Shown: positions 23,648-31,962, counted from the first letter of the stretch. The stretch is DNA of 63,391 nucleotides from Nocardia beijingensis NBRC 16342 (GCF_001612785.1 NZ_BDBC01000047.1:1-63391), one strand, 5' to 3'. Translations and numbers: made by a program. The notes: a model not told the origin generated them from the sequence alone.

Positions 23648-24577
23648 GTGGTGCGGGTACTCGTGACCGGAGCGAACGGCTATCTGGGCCGAGCGGTGGT
23701 GGAGCTGCTGGCCGGTGCCGGGCACGAGCCGATCGCGATGGTGCGCGGGAGCGGTTCGGCCCTGGGGGTGGCGACTCGGGTCGCCGACCTGCTGGACGAG
23801 GGCGGGCTGCGCGCAGCGCTGGACGGGGTGGAGGTGGTGTGCCATCTCGCCGGGCTCACTCGGGCCCGCGAGTCGGCGGCCGATCCGCTGCGGTACTTCC
23901 GCGTCAATACCGGCGGGACCGTCGCGTTGCTGGATGCGATGGCCGCCGCCGGAGTATCGCGGATGGTCTTCGCTTCCACCGGATCGATATATGGAACTCC
24001 CGAACGGCAGCCGATGACGGAGCGTCTACCCGACGCGCCCCCGCACCCGTATGCGGCGAGCAAGCTGGCGGCCGAGTGGGCGATCAGTGCGCAGGCGGCC
24101 ACCGGTCGCTTGTCCGCTGTCGTGCTGCGCTTGATGAACGTAGCCGGTGGCGTGGATCCCGATCCGACGCGTCTGGTGCCCCGTGCGTTCGCCGCCGCGA
24201 TGAACGGCTCGGCGCTGGAAGTCAACGGCGACGGCAGCGCGGTTCGCGACTATCTGCATATCGCGGACGCCGCGGCCGCTTTCGTCGCGTGCGTCGAGAA
24301 TATGCCGATGAGCGGCGAACGGCGCTATCTCATCGGCGGCGGCCGTGGCAGCAGCATCCTCGACGTCGTCGCCGCGGTCGAACGGCAGACCGGCCGCCGC
24401 ATCCAGCTGACCCACCGGCCACCGGCGCCCGAACCGGCCGCGCTGATCAGCGATCCCACGAAGGCGATGACCGAATTACCTTGGCGTCCTTGTCGTTCGG
24501 ACATCGAAACGATCGTTCGCGACACCTGGCGTATCGCCCGGACCGACGAGACCAAAGGATCACCCGGCCCGTCTTGA
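23648..24577 (+). CDS. NAD-dependent epimerase/dehydratase (extended SDR)
   Basis: 309-residue extended short-chain dehydrogenase. The Rossmann motif TGANGYLG is at residues about 7-14, ASTGSIYG holds the catalytic Ser/Thr region, and YAASK is the catalytic Tyr-Lys pair. The family acts on nucleotide sugars as epimerase or dehydratase; the substrate is not predictable. A GTG start is used (23648, or 23651 directly after). It is divergent from the VapBC-like module and convergent with the BpsA-like gene, so it is probably not part of the peptide locus. Confidence 0.82.
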   Translation: MVRVLVTGANGYLGRAVVELLAGAGHEPIAMVRGSGSALGVATRVADLLDEGGLRAALDGVEVVCHLAGLTRARESAADPLRYFRVNTGGTVALLDAMAAAGVSRMVFASTGSIYGTPERQPMTERLPDAPPHPYAASKLAAEWAISAQAATGRLSAVVLRLMNVAGGVDPDPTRLVPRAFAAAMNGSALEVNGDGSAVRDYLHIADAAAAFVACVENMPMSGERRYLIGGGRGSSILDVVAAVERQTGRRIQLTHRPPAPEPAALISDPTKAMTELPWRPCRSDIETIVRDTWRIARTDETKGSPGPS

Positions 24578-24637
24578 TCGCTGCGACCCACCCATCGCCG
24601 CGAACCAGCCCGTCCGAACTCATCACTCCCGCGCGGG

Positions 24638-26332
24638 TCAACCGTGCGCGAGTGCGCGCATCGATGCGCGGACATCCGCCACCACCGTGGCGACGTCGTG
24701 ACGCGCGAGTTCGATCAGCGGCAGCCCGAGCAGCTTGCTCTTCGACGCCGTGGTCTGCACCAGCTCTTTCGCCTGCCGCTTGGTCAGCTCGGATTCACCC
24801 GACGCATGGCGAATCAGCCCGTCCCGCCAGACGTTTCCGACTTTTCCGTGCGCACGGCTCAAGAGGAAGCCGACGACCGCGTCGTCCGGACCGGCAGTGT
24901 CGACCGCGTCCGCGTGCACGATCAGATATCCGGCTCGCGGTGTATCGCGGGTGACGCGCAGCCCGTACTTGGCGGATACCGACGAGGACAATCGCGCCAG
25001 CGACCGCGCGTCGCGCACATCGGGATGCGAATCGGGCACCACGGCGACCACCTCGCGGCAGTTCGCGGCCAGCAGTACCCGCAGCAACCAGCCGCCAGGG
25101 TCCTTCGCCAAGTTCGCGACCACACTGCACAGTCCACGCCGACTGTGCGCGGCGGGTATCCCGTTGGCGAGCAACGTGTCCAGGCCGACCTTCGCCCGCC
25201 CTTCGGCACTGCCACCCCAGCCGTCGCCGACCAGTACCGCGGCCTCCCCCGTGGTCTGCTCCAGCAGGTAATCCACGAACTCGCTGTCGAGCTGACCGGT
25301 ACCTCCTTCGAGGGATTGCGGACCGTGGGTGTAGATGTTCGCCGCGACGCCGCCCTGCGCGGACTCGAGCGAACGCCAGGTCCGCGAGGTCGGCCTGCAC
25401 ACGTACCAATCAGCCGAGCTCCCGACGGCTTGCGCACCGAGATACCGGTTGAACTTCGGCAGCATCGCCTCGGTCGCCAGATGCAGATCGCGGACCGTGT
25501 TCTGCACCTTCAAACCCAGCGCTGGTTGCCGGGCGCTGAACCCGTAGGCCAGGAGAATCCGCGAATTCTCTTTGTCGCTGAGGCCCGCGAGACCGCGAGC
25601 CAGGAACAGCTTGATGCCCTCCGGCGTGTACGGCGGATCGGTCACCGCCAGATCGGCGGACCGGGCGGCGGCTGTCGGCAGGCCGAGGCGAAGATCGGCG
25701 AACAGGCACTGCACCTCGTTGGGCAGCTCCGCGGTCTCGGTATCGATGAACTCGAGAATGCGCTCGTCCAAGTCGACCACCGTGATACTCGCCCGCGGGC
25801 ACACCAGCGCGGTGGCGATCGAGGTGAGATCGTGATCGCCGACGAAGAGAATCCGCGACCCGGCCAAGTCGAAGGTGGAATCCATCCACAGGGCGCGTCG
25901 CACAACGGTTTCCGCTGTGGCCGAGACGTGGTCGATGTCCTGGCGCGACGCCGGCGCCCGCCGGATCAGGTCCCGCACGATCCGGATGGTGTCGGTGTGC
26001 TGCGACATCCGCGCCGCCAGCGGATCGATCAGCTCGGTGCGTCGCAGCTGCGGAAAATCGAAGCGTGCGGCGTAGCTGTCCACCCGGTCGGCGCGCAGCC
26101 GAAAGGTCTCCCCCTGATACTCGAGATCGTCCCCCAGCGCCGACAGAACGTCTTCCACGGTCCGCCGCGGGACGGCCGTCGACCGCACCAGCGAAGCCAG
26201 CGTGTGCTCCTCCGTGCCGACCGCGTAGACGACTTCCCGCAGCTGACGCCCGGCCACACCGGCAGCTTCGACAACTGCGGCCACCTTCTCGATCGCAAGA
26301 CCCCCACTGCCGAGATGGTTGTTATCGGTCAC
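24638..26332 (-). CDS. BpsA-like (branched-polyamine synthase, DUF43) protein
   Basis: 564-residue protein. Residues 1-110 look like winged-helix segments. About 158-250 carry the motif set of N4-bis(aminopropyl)spermidine synthase (BpsA): ILFVGDHDLTSIA (165-168 correspond to the GDDD-type motif), VVDLDERILEFI and DPPYTPEGIKLFLARGL (DPPY at 232-235). Known members transfer aminopropyl groups from decarboxylated S-adenosylmethionine. The C-terminal 250 residues are less clear. GTG 26332 overlaps the stop of the ABC exporter as GTGA, so it is the last gene of the peptide/ligase/exporter operon. It may modify the peptide rather than a polyamine (inference), or act on polyamines independently. 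The third residue of the GDDD motif is His here. Confidence 0.72.
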   Translation of the reverse strand: MTDNNHLGSGGLAIEKVAAVVEAAGVAGRQLREVVYAVGTEEHTLASLVRSTAVPRRTVEDVLSALGDDLEYQGETFRLRADRVDSYAARFDFPQLRRTELIDPLAARMSQHTDTIRIVRDLIRRAPASRQDIDHVSATAETVVRRALWMDSTFDLAGSRILFVGDHDLTSIATALVCPRASITVVDLDERILEFIDTETAELPNEVQCLFADLRLGLPTAAARSADLAVTDPPYTPEGIKLFLARGLAGLSDKENSRILLAYGFSARQPALGLKVQNTVRDLHLATEAMLPKFNRYLGAQAVGSSADWYVCRPTSRTWRSLESAQGGVAANIYTHGPQSLEGGTGQLDSEFVDYLLEQTTGEAAVLVGDGWGGSAEGRAKVGLDTLLANGIPAAHSRRGLCSVVANLAKDPGGWLLRVLLAANCREVVAVVPDSHPDVRDARSLARLSSSVSAKYGLRVTRDTPRAGYLIVHADAVDTAGPDDAVVGFLLSRAHGKVGNVWRDGLIRHASGESELTKRQAKELVQTTASKSKLLGLPLIELARHDVATVVADVRASMRALAHG

Positions 26333-28086
26333 GTTCTCACGATAGTGGCCGGTTCACCCCGCACCGACGTCGGGAGCCGGTCGTACACATCCGCGTATCC
26401 GCCCGCGGCTGCCACGCGCCCGTCCTCGATCACCACGACCTGATCGGCCGCCTGAACCGTCGAAGGCCGATGCGCGACGACCAGCACGGTGCATCCCTGC
26501 GCGAGGCGCCGCAAGTTCTCGGCGATCAGATCCTCGGTGATGCCGTCCAGATGCGCGGTCGGCTCGTCGAGCAGCAGCAGTTCGGGCCGGCCGAACACGG
26601 CCCGCGCGATCGCGACGCGCTGCCGTTCACCGCCGGACAGCGACGTCCCGTGTTCGCCGACCGGCGTGTCCAGACCTTCGGGGAGACGTTCGACCAGATC
26701 GGCCAGGCCCGCCATGTCCACGACCTGCTCCAACCAGTTCTCCGCGGACTCCGGCGTGCCATAGCAGATATTGTCCCGCAGCGTTCCGAACATGCTCGGG
26801 GAATCCTGCTCGACGAGACCGACTCGGGCGCGCCAGTCATGCAGGGAATGCTCGCTGTGCGCGTCGCGGCCGTTCAACATTATGGATCCTTCGGAAGGAT
26901 CATAGAATCTGGCGAGCAAGCTCAGTATCGTGCTCTTCCCTGCCCCCGAACGTCCGACTATGGCAACCATGGTGCACGGTGCGACGCGAAAATCTATGCC
27001 ACGCAGCACGGGCCGGTCTCCATAGCTGAATCGCACATTGCGCAGTATCAGGCCGGAGGTTTCAGCAGGCAGGTTCGTCTCACACTGCTGGTTCTCCTCG
27101 GGTCGCCGGTCCGTCTCGGCGGGAAGATCGAGGACCGTGTCCACCCGCTGTAGTGCCGCCAGGCCGGTCTGCATGGCCCGCCCGAAATCCAGGATCCCCA
27201 TCATCGGGGCCGACAGATAATTCACATACAGCAGGAAAGCGACGAGTTCGCCGATCATCATGTGATTGCCGGAGACACGCTGCAAACCCACGACGATCAC
27301 GACTACGAAAGAGGCGTGGATGCCCATTTCGATCGCGGGCGATATCGCCGAACTCAGGCGCGCAGCCCGCACATTGTGCTGGTATATTTCCCCGGCCACC
27401 TGCGCCAGTCGGTCCGATTCCCGCTCTTCCATGCGATGGATGCGAACCATGCGCACCGCACTGAGCACGCGTTCCAAGTCGGAGGCGAGCGCACCGGTGC
27501 TGTCCTGCGCGGCCGTCACGGCCCGGCGAATGCCTTTCAGCGCGCCGGCGACGACGAAACCCGCGGCGAATACCAAGGTCAGCACGATGACGGCGAGCAG
27601 AGGGTCGAGCCAAAGCAGCATCCCGATTCCGCCGATGATGATCACGCCGTTGACGGCCGCGCCGACCACGTCATAGACCAACGCGTCGCGCAACAGGGTC
27701 GTATCGGTCGTCGCGCGCGAAATCAAGTCGCCGAGCCGCTGCTTTGCGAGCACGGCTAAATCGACCCTGATCAGGCGATCGACAAGGGCTCTTCGGATGC
27801 GAAGGATCATGCGCTCCCCCGCTTGATCGAGCCGGAACAGCGCGTAGGCCTGCAGGATGGCCTGGGCGAGGAAAACCGCCACCAGCAGCACGAGAAACAG
27901 GACTACCGAATTCTTGGCGATCGCCCGGTCGATGGTCCAATTGACGATCATCGGCTGCAGCAACCCGAGACCCGCCGCGAGCAAGGCCGCCGATCCGGCG
28001 AAAGACAATCTGATGCGATTGCCTCTGGTCCAAGCGAGCAGATCCCGCAGCGAAGTTCGCGCCGGCGTGTCCACTGTCGAATTCAT
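26329..28086 (-). CDS. ABC exporter (TM-NBD) of the peptide locus
   Basis: 585-residue exporter half: about six membrane helices up to residue 310, then an ATPase with Walker A GRSGAGKST near 377, signature LSGGERQR and Walker B LLLLDEPTAHLD. It should work as a homodimer exporting a peptide or other small product. There is no N-terminal C39 peptidase domain, so leader removal, if any, needs another enzyme. ATG 28086 begins 7 bp after the ligase stop; reading further upstream would only run through the ligase gene in another frame. The order peptide, ligase, exporter recalls lasso-peptide A-C-D genes. Confidence 0.88.
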   Translation of the reverse strand: MNSTVDTPARTSLRDLLAWTRGNRIRLSFAGSAALLAAGLGLLQPMIVNWTIDRAIAKNSVVLFLVLLVAVFLAQAILQAYALFRLDQAGERMILRIRRALVDRLIRVDLAVLAKQRLGDLISRATTDTTLLRDALVYDVVGAAVNGVIIIGGIGMLLWLDPLLAVIVLTLVFAAGFVVAGALKGIRRAVTAAQDSTGALASDLERVLSAVRMVRIHRMEERESDRLAQVAGEIYQHNVRAARLSSAISPAIEMGIHASFVVVIVVGLQRVSGNHMMIGELVAFLLYVNYLSAPMMGILDFGRAMQTGLAALQRVDTVLDLPAETDRRPEENQQCETNLPAETSGLILRNVRFSYGDRPVLRGIDFRVAPCTMVAIVGRSGAGKSTILSLLARFYDPSEGSIMLNGRDAHSEHSLHDWRARVGLVEQDSPSMFGTLRDNICYGTPESAENWLEQVVDMAGLADLVERLPEGLDTPVGEHGTSLSGGERQRVAIARAVFGRPELLLLDEPTAHLDGITEDLIAENLRRLAQGCTVLVVAHRPSTVQAADQVVVIEDGRVAAAGGYADVYDRLPTSVRGEPATIVRT

Positions 28087-28093
28087 GATCCCG

Positions 28094-29368
28094 TCAATCC
28101 ACGATCTCGTAGCCGAGATCAATCGCTTCGGCAAGCCACAGCTCGACTTCCATGATACGGGTGGCCACCATCGGATCAATTTCTTTGCGCAGCGCCCCCG
28201 CGTCGAGGATTCCGCTGTCCACCAGCGTGTCCGCTGCGAGTACCTCGGTATCGACACGATCCAGGATCGCTCGGGAGAATATCTGCTTCTCCGTGGGCAG
28301 GTATGGCACGGCCTCGGCCGGCAGCAGCTTGACGACCTGCGACTTCCTCCGCCAGTACGCGCACGGGTAGCCAGGGTCGTATCGCATGTGCAGGGGCAGT
28401 CTGCGGGCGTCGGCGACGAATCCCGGTTCCAGGAAGGGATCTTCGGCACGGACCAATCCTGGAGTGCGCAGCCTCTGATGCGGATAGAGGCTGCTCCAGG
28501 CATCCATCGTCGCGAAGGTGGCGTGGTGGTGCTCGTGCATGGCGACCAACGATCCGATCCAGGACCCCGCCCATTCGTCGGCGAGGCCGCGGTAGGGCTC
28601 TCGCAAGAAATCGTGCGACGGGTTGCGGCACAGTTCGGGCCAGGATGAGGCGAGATAGAGCATCGCCCGCTTCCGCTTCCGTTCGAACGCGGCCCGCAGC
28701 GCGACGGCTTCCAGCTTCGCCGTGGAGTAGTGCTCGCCCGGATGATCGCGCCAGTAGCCGGGAAGGTCACGCCACCGGCCCGCGCGCAACAGCTCGAGGG
28801 TGAGGAATTGCGTACTTCCCAGCAGTTCGTCGGAGCCGTCGCCGGAGAGGATGACCTCCGCGCCCGCGGCATGCGCGAGCTCGGCGACAACGCGGTTGGC
28901 GTCCGGCAGCGCGTCCAGCCGCGGACCTTCCGGGTGCCACTGCGGGCGGCCTGCCGGCCTTTGCGACAGCGGGGCCGTGCGCAGTTCGCAACGCAGATCG
29001 AGACCGCGCAACACCCGCTCGATGACCGGGACGTTGGACCGGCCCCGATCGTCGATCATCTCGATGGCGACCGCCCTCACCTTCCGCTCGTCGCCGAAAG
29101 CGCGTACGGCGTTGACGAGGACCGCGAGCGAGTCGAGCCCGCCCGACGTGGACACGGCGATATCGGCGCTGTCGCCGACCACACGTTCGATGGCCGCGAC
29201 GAATTCCGCGCGCAGGTCTCGCAGGCTCCGGTCGGGCGCGGGCCACGGCTGCTCCAGCACCATGTCCGGCTCGTTTTCGAATGGATGCGTTGGGCCGAAC
29301 TCGCCTCTGATCGCGGGGAGGGCGAGCCAGAGCGCCAGCTTTCTCCGCGAAATGCTATTCGTCAGCAC
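28094..29368 (-). CDS. Asparagine-synthetase-like ATP-dependent ligase, no glutaminase domain
   Basis: 424-residue AMP-forming ligase of the asparagine synthetase/lasso-cyclase/beta-lactam synthetase superfamily. The PP-loop STSGGLDS is at residues 73-80 and the second ATP-site segment LSGDGSDELLGS at about 174-185. The family's usual N-terminal glutaminase-like domain (about 200 residues, beginning with Cys in AsnB) is absent; only about 65 residues precede the PP-loop. It probably activates a carboxylate as an acyl-adenylate and forms an amide, perhaps within the neighbouring peptide. GTG 29368 has a strong GGGGGG ribosome-binding site 9 nt upstream. It lies 75 bp after the peptide gene, beyond a hairpin, and 7 bp before the exporter. 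Confidence 0.82.
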   Translation of the reverse strand: MLTNSISRRKLALWLALPAIRGEFGPTHPFENEPDMVLEQPWPAPDRSLRDLRAEFVAAIERVVGDSADIAVSTSGGLDSLAVLVNAVRAFGDERKVRAVAIEMIDDRGRSNVPVIERVLRGLDLRCELRTAPLSQRPAGRPQWHPEGPRLDALPDANRVVAELAHAAGAEVILSGDGSDELLGSTQFLTLELLRAGRWRDLPGYWRDHPGEHYSTAKLEAVALRAAFERKRKRAMLYLASSWPELCRNPSHDFLREPYRGLADEWAGSWIGSLVAMHEHHHATFATMDAWSSLYPHQRLRTPGLVRAEDPFLEPGFVADARRLPLHMRYDPGYPCAYWRRKSQVVKLLPAEAVPYLPTEKQIFSRAILDRVDTEVLAADTLVDSGILDAGALRKEIDPMVATRIMEVELWLAEAIDLGYEIVD

Positions 29369-29393
29369 GATGATATTCCCCCCTTTACAGAAG

Positions 29394-29432
29394 GGAGGCC
29401 TGCCCGGTCCGAGCGGACCTGGGCAAGCCTCC
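29394..29432 (-). terminator. Strong hairpin between peptide gene and ligase gene
   Basis: About 17 base pairs with one bulge and one mismatch: GGAGGC/GCCTCC at the base, TGCCC/GGGCA in the middle and GGTCC/GGACC at the top. It begins 12 nt after the peptide stop. No long T-run follows on the minus strand, so it may be an attenuator or RNA-stabilising stem that lets the peptide outnumber the downstream enzymes. Confidence 0.7.
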
Positions 29433-29443
29433 GGAGTTCCGCC

Positions 29444-29599
29444 CTACTTGGGCGCCTTCTGCAAGGACTTCACGGTCTCCGCCAGAGCGACCATGTTGCT
29501 CTGAATTCCCTCCGCCGCGGTGCGGTCGTAGGCATCGGCACGACCGCCGCGCACGCCCTTGCCGTGGGTGCCGTCGCCGGGGCTGCTCTTCTTCGCCAT
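29444..29599 (-). CDS. 51-residue peptide, candidate RiPP precursor
   Basis: Small protein beginning MAKKSSPGDGTHGKG and ending VKSLQKAPK. AAGGAG lies 7 nt before the ATG, an ideal ribosome-binding site. The first half is Gly/Lys/Asp-rich and flexible; the second (TAAEGIQSNMVALAETVKSLQ) is predicted helical. No Cys, no double-Gly cleavage site and no signal peptide. It is the first gene of a run with a ligase, an exporter and a BpsA-like enzyme and is separated from them by a strong hairpin, as precursor genes often are. It could instead be a small structural or regulatory protein; I do not recognise the family. Confidence 0.7.
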   Translation of the reverse strand: MAKKSSPGDGTHGKGVRGGRADAYDRTAAEGIQSNMVALAETVKSLQKAPK

Positions 29600-29632
29600 C
29601 GATATCTCCTTCATCAATTTCTTCGGTGCGTC

Positions 29633-29647
29633 CGGTTGATTCAACCG
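29633..29647. promoter_or_regulatory. Inverted repeat upstream of the peptide gene
   Basis: CGGTTGA-T-TCAACCG, perfect 7-bp arms, 34 bp upstream of the peptide start codon. It could be an operator or a 5' UTR hairpin. Confidence 0.45.
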
Positions 29648-29661
29648 AGCGCCGATTCCCA

Positions 29662-29688
29662 TGAAACCCGGACCAGAATGAGGTTTCA
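29662..29688. promoter_or_regulatory. Inverted repeat, candidate operator of the XRE regulator
   Basis: TGAAACC (29662-29668) and GGTTTCA (29682-29688), perfect 7-bp arms 13 bp apart, in the promoter region of the peptide gene. The spacing places the half-sites about two helical turns apart. Confidence 0.45.
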
Positions 29689-29812
29689 ATGATTTCGAAT
29701 CGGACGATACGGATGTACGAATGGATGCTGGGAGTATTCGAGCACTGATACGGTTTTGCACAGGAATTGGACGGATGCGCGAGCCGCTTCGCCCGCGGCG
29801 TGCCGAAACGCG

Positions 29813-29846
29813 AGCCGGGGGCCGCAGCGTACTGCGGCCCCCGGCT
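29813..29846 (-). terminator. Long hairpin after the XRE regulator
   Basis: Perfect 15-bp arms (29813-29827 and 29832-29846) with a CGTA loop, 30 bp after the regulator stop on the minus strand. It separates the regulator from the peptide transcript. Confidence 0.75.
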
Positions 29847-29875
29847 TCGATGAAGCGTTCACACCACCTACGCCA

Positions 29876-30454
29876 TCACGCACCCGCGCGGTAGGCGAAC
29901 CGGTAGGCCGTCCGCACACGGCCGCCGAAGTGGTAGTCGATCACGTCGATGACGAAGTCGACATGCCTGGTCAGGTACTCTCCCTCGGGATGCTCCTCGA
30001 CCGCGCTGCGCAGCGCAGCCAGGCATTCCGCGACCACGCTGTCCAACTCTGTGGCTTCCGCCGAGCCCGGCGCGGATGGATCGCCGGTCGACTGGCCGCC
30101 GAAACCGTCGCAGCGACCGCGCGTCCGCGCGGAGGCTTCGGAATTGCTTCTCGAATTCCAGGTGATGCCACTCCGCACATTGGATAGTCCGATCGCCCGT
30201 TCACGACGCGCAGTGGACAGTAGTTCGAGTAGTTTCCCCCCGCCGCCGAGGACTTCGTCGGCGCGTTCGGCGAATTCCGAACTCGGCCATCGCTCGGCTT
30301 TCTCTATTTTCGCCACAGTCGATCCGCTGTGCATCAGCAGGCGCCCCAGCTCGACCTGTGATAAATTGCGCGATATTCTCAATCGCCGCAATTCCGCCCC
30401 GAATCTGTGTTGTGCCGACTGGTCAGGATTCAGTTTCTTCAACGCCCGCCCCAT
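29876..30454 (-). CDS. XRE-family transcriptional regulator of the peptide locus
   Basis: 192-residue protein. Residues about 20-70 are an XRE helix-turn-helix (LSQVELGRLLMHSGSTVAKIEKAERWP). The C-terminal part contains an acidic helical region (ELDSVVAECLAALRSAVEEHPEGEYLTRHVDFVIDVIDYHFG). ATG 30454 (MGRALKKLN) has AAGGA 5 nt upstream and is preferred over an in-frame ATG at 30475. It is followed by its own long hairpin and then the peptide operon on the same strand, so it is the natural candidate regulator of that operon (inference). Confidence 0.75.
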   Translation of the reverse strand: MGRALKKLNPDQSAQHRFGAELRRLRISRNLSQVELGRLLMHSGSTVAKIEKAERWPSSEFAERADEVLGGGGKLLELLSTARRERAIGLSNVRSGITWNSRSNSEASARTRGRCDGFGGQSTGDPSAPGSAEATELDSVVAECLAALRSAVEEHPEGEYLTRHVDFVIDVIDYHFGGRVRTAYRFAYRAGA

Positions 30455-31021
30455 GATCATCCTTCGCGAGATCACTGATTTGTCAACTTAGCCGAACCGC
30501 CACAATGACCTATCGAGCCTCCTCCCACTCGAAAAGAATGCGCGACTTCCTCGCTTATCGCCCCCGTTACGATGGTGACGCACATGCCGAGGCCGGACAT
30601 CTCGAACGCGGCCGAACCGCGCGCCCGGCACTCGTTCGATACCGCCGCGCGCCGCCTGCCGCGGCAGAGCCGCCCGCGCTCGCGATCAGTTCGCGACGCT
30701 CACGGGGGCATCACATGCCGACATCGAAAGACCGAGGTCGATACGACCTCCGGATCGCGGAGGAGCGCTCCCCCGCGCAGGCGTGCCCGATACGCTCGAA
30801 CCGACATCCCACCCCCTTGACTGCGGCCGCCCGTACTCGAGGCATGCTCGCCCGTGCGGGGCTGGAGTCTCCCGGCTCCTGCACACCTCACCTCCGTCCT
30901 GGAGTCGGCCCACCGTCCACAATAGACGCAAATACCGGCCGAGCGGTTCGCCGAACAAGCCGAGATGCGTTGGCGCGCATGGTCCGAGCGGCGAAGCCGT
31001 GGCCGCGACATACGGTCGGCG
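30455..31021. other. 567-bp region without a convincing gene
   Basis: Lies between the XRE regulator and the phosphatase-like gene, both on the minus strand. Readings in it are Arg/Pro-rich, lack ribosome-binding sites and look like GC-rich noise. It contains the inverted repeat at 30734-30750. Confidence 0.55.
30734..30750. repeat. Short perfect inverted repeat
   Basis: GAGGTCG-ATA-CGACCTC, 7-bp arms, in an otherwise empty intergenic region. Could be an operator or part of a small RNA; nothing else supports either. Confidence 0.35.
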
Positions 31022-31843
31022 TCACCCGCCGAGTCCAGCGCGGTCGAGCAGATACGCGGTCAGAGGTCGGTAGTGGCCGGGGTGGACGCCGTCGTCGAGT
31101 GGCACCGTGACCGCGATCTTCCCTTCCGCGTGCCCGGCGAACAGGGCGGGGTCATTGCTGTCGGCGAATCCGACGGTCTCGATGCCCGCCTCGCCCGCCG
31201 CTCCGGCCCAGCCGTGATCGGCGATGACCAGACCTGGCCACCGGCCGGTCGCGGCGTCGCGCAACTCCCGCAGGACCGCCCGCATCGGATGCGGGTCATG
31301 CGTGTGTCGCAGCGTGCCGTCGGTGCCGAGCGCGGCGACTCCTGAGGTGTAGACGATTTCGCGGTGCTGAGGGCCGAAGGGCGTGGTGGCCCGATACGAC
31401 CACCCGGCGGCAGGCGTGAGCACCACACAGCCCGCCGCCCGCAGCGCGTCTGCGGCCGCGCGATAGACGCCCATCAGCGTGTCCGGATGCCCGGTCGCCA
31501 GGATCACCGTCTCCTCGCGGCGGGCCGCGAGTCCGATCCGCTCTGCCATCGCGTCGAGCGCGTCGAGCGTCAGGTCGACGTCGATGGTGTCCGGCCCCCG
31601 GACATGACGGGGATCGGAACCGACCCCGCACAGCCGCGCCATCATCTCCAGGGTCTCGGCGAACGTCCAATTCCTCAGCGTCAGCCCGAACTGGTATCCC
31701 GGATCCTTATCCACCATCTTGCGATAGTTCGCGAGATTCCCTTCCCGAGGCGTCGCGACATCCCCCGCGATCCGCGTCCGCAGCAGATGTTCCCGCAGCC
31801 GCGCACGGTCATCGGGCTGGTCGGGTCGAGTCACGTTCCCCAC
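31022..31843 (-). CDS. Conserved hypothetical protein, phosphatase-like
   Basis: 273-residue soluble protein. Notable segments are ILATGHPDTLMGVYRAAADALRAAG, VIADHGWAGAAGEAGIETVGFADSNDP and a C-terminal VPLDDGVHPGHYRPLTAYLLDRAG. It resembles actinobacterial proteins annotated only as phosphatases; I cannot name the substrate or a catalytic set with confidence. GTG 31843 has GGAGG 8 nt upstream. It follows the S10 operon on the same strand, beyond a hairpin, and may receive read-through from it. Confidence 0.65.
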   Translation of the reverse strand: MGNVTRPDQPDDRARLREHLLRTRIAGDVATPREGNLANYRKMVDKDPGYQFGLTLRNWTFAETLEMMARLCGVGSDPRHVRGPDTIDVDLTLDALDAMAERIGLAARREETVILATGHPDTLMGVYRAAADALRAAGCVVLTPAAGWSYRATTPFGPQHREIVYTSGVAALGTDGTLRHTHDPHPMRAVLRELRDAATGRWPGLVIADHGWAGAAGEAGIETVGFADSNDPALFAGHAEGKIAVTVPLDDGVHPGHYRPLTAYLLDRAGLGG

Positions 31844-31962
31844 CGCTCATACCTCCGCATCGGCCGTCGGCGCCAGTCGTCGCGGTTGCGGTCAGGCGGC
31901 GGTGCCGGTTCGCCCCATCGCTGCCCGCGACACGCACACGACAGTACCCACTCCGCACACGG

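Noticed and set aside
28087..28890. Extension of the ABC exporter upstream to 28890
   Set aside because: This stretch lies inside the AsnB-like gene in another frame; the exporter family begins at the ATG at 28086.
30505..31110. A 201-codon open reading frame on the plus strand in the empty region before the phosphatase-like gene
   Set aside because: No ribosome-binding site, Arg/Pro/His-rich noise composition typical of GC-rich non-coding frames, and its end runs into the gene on the other strand.
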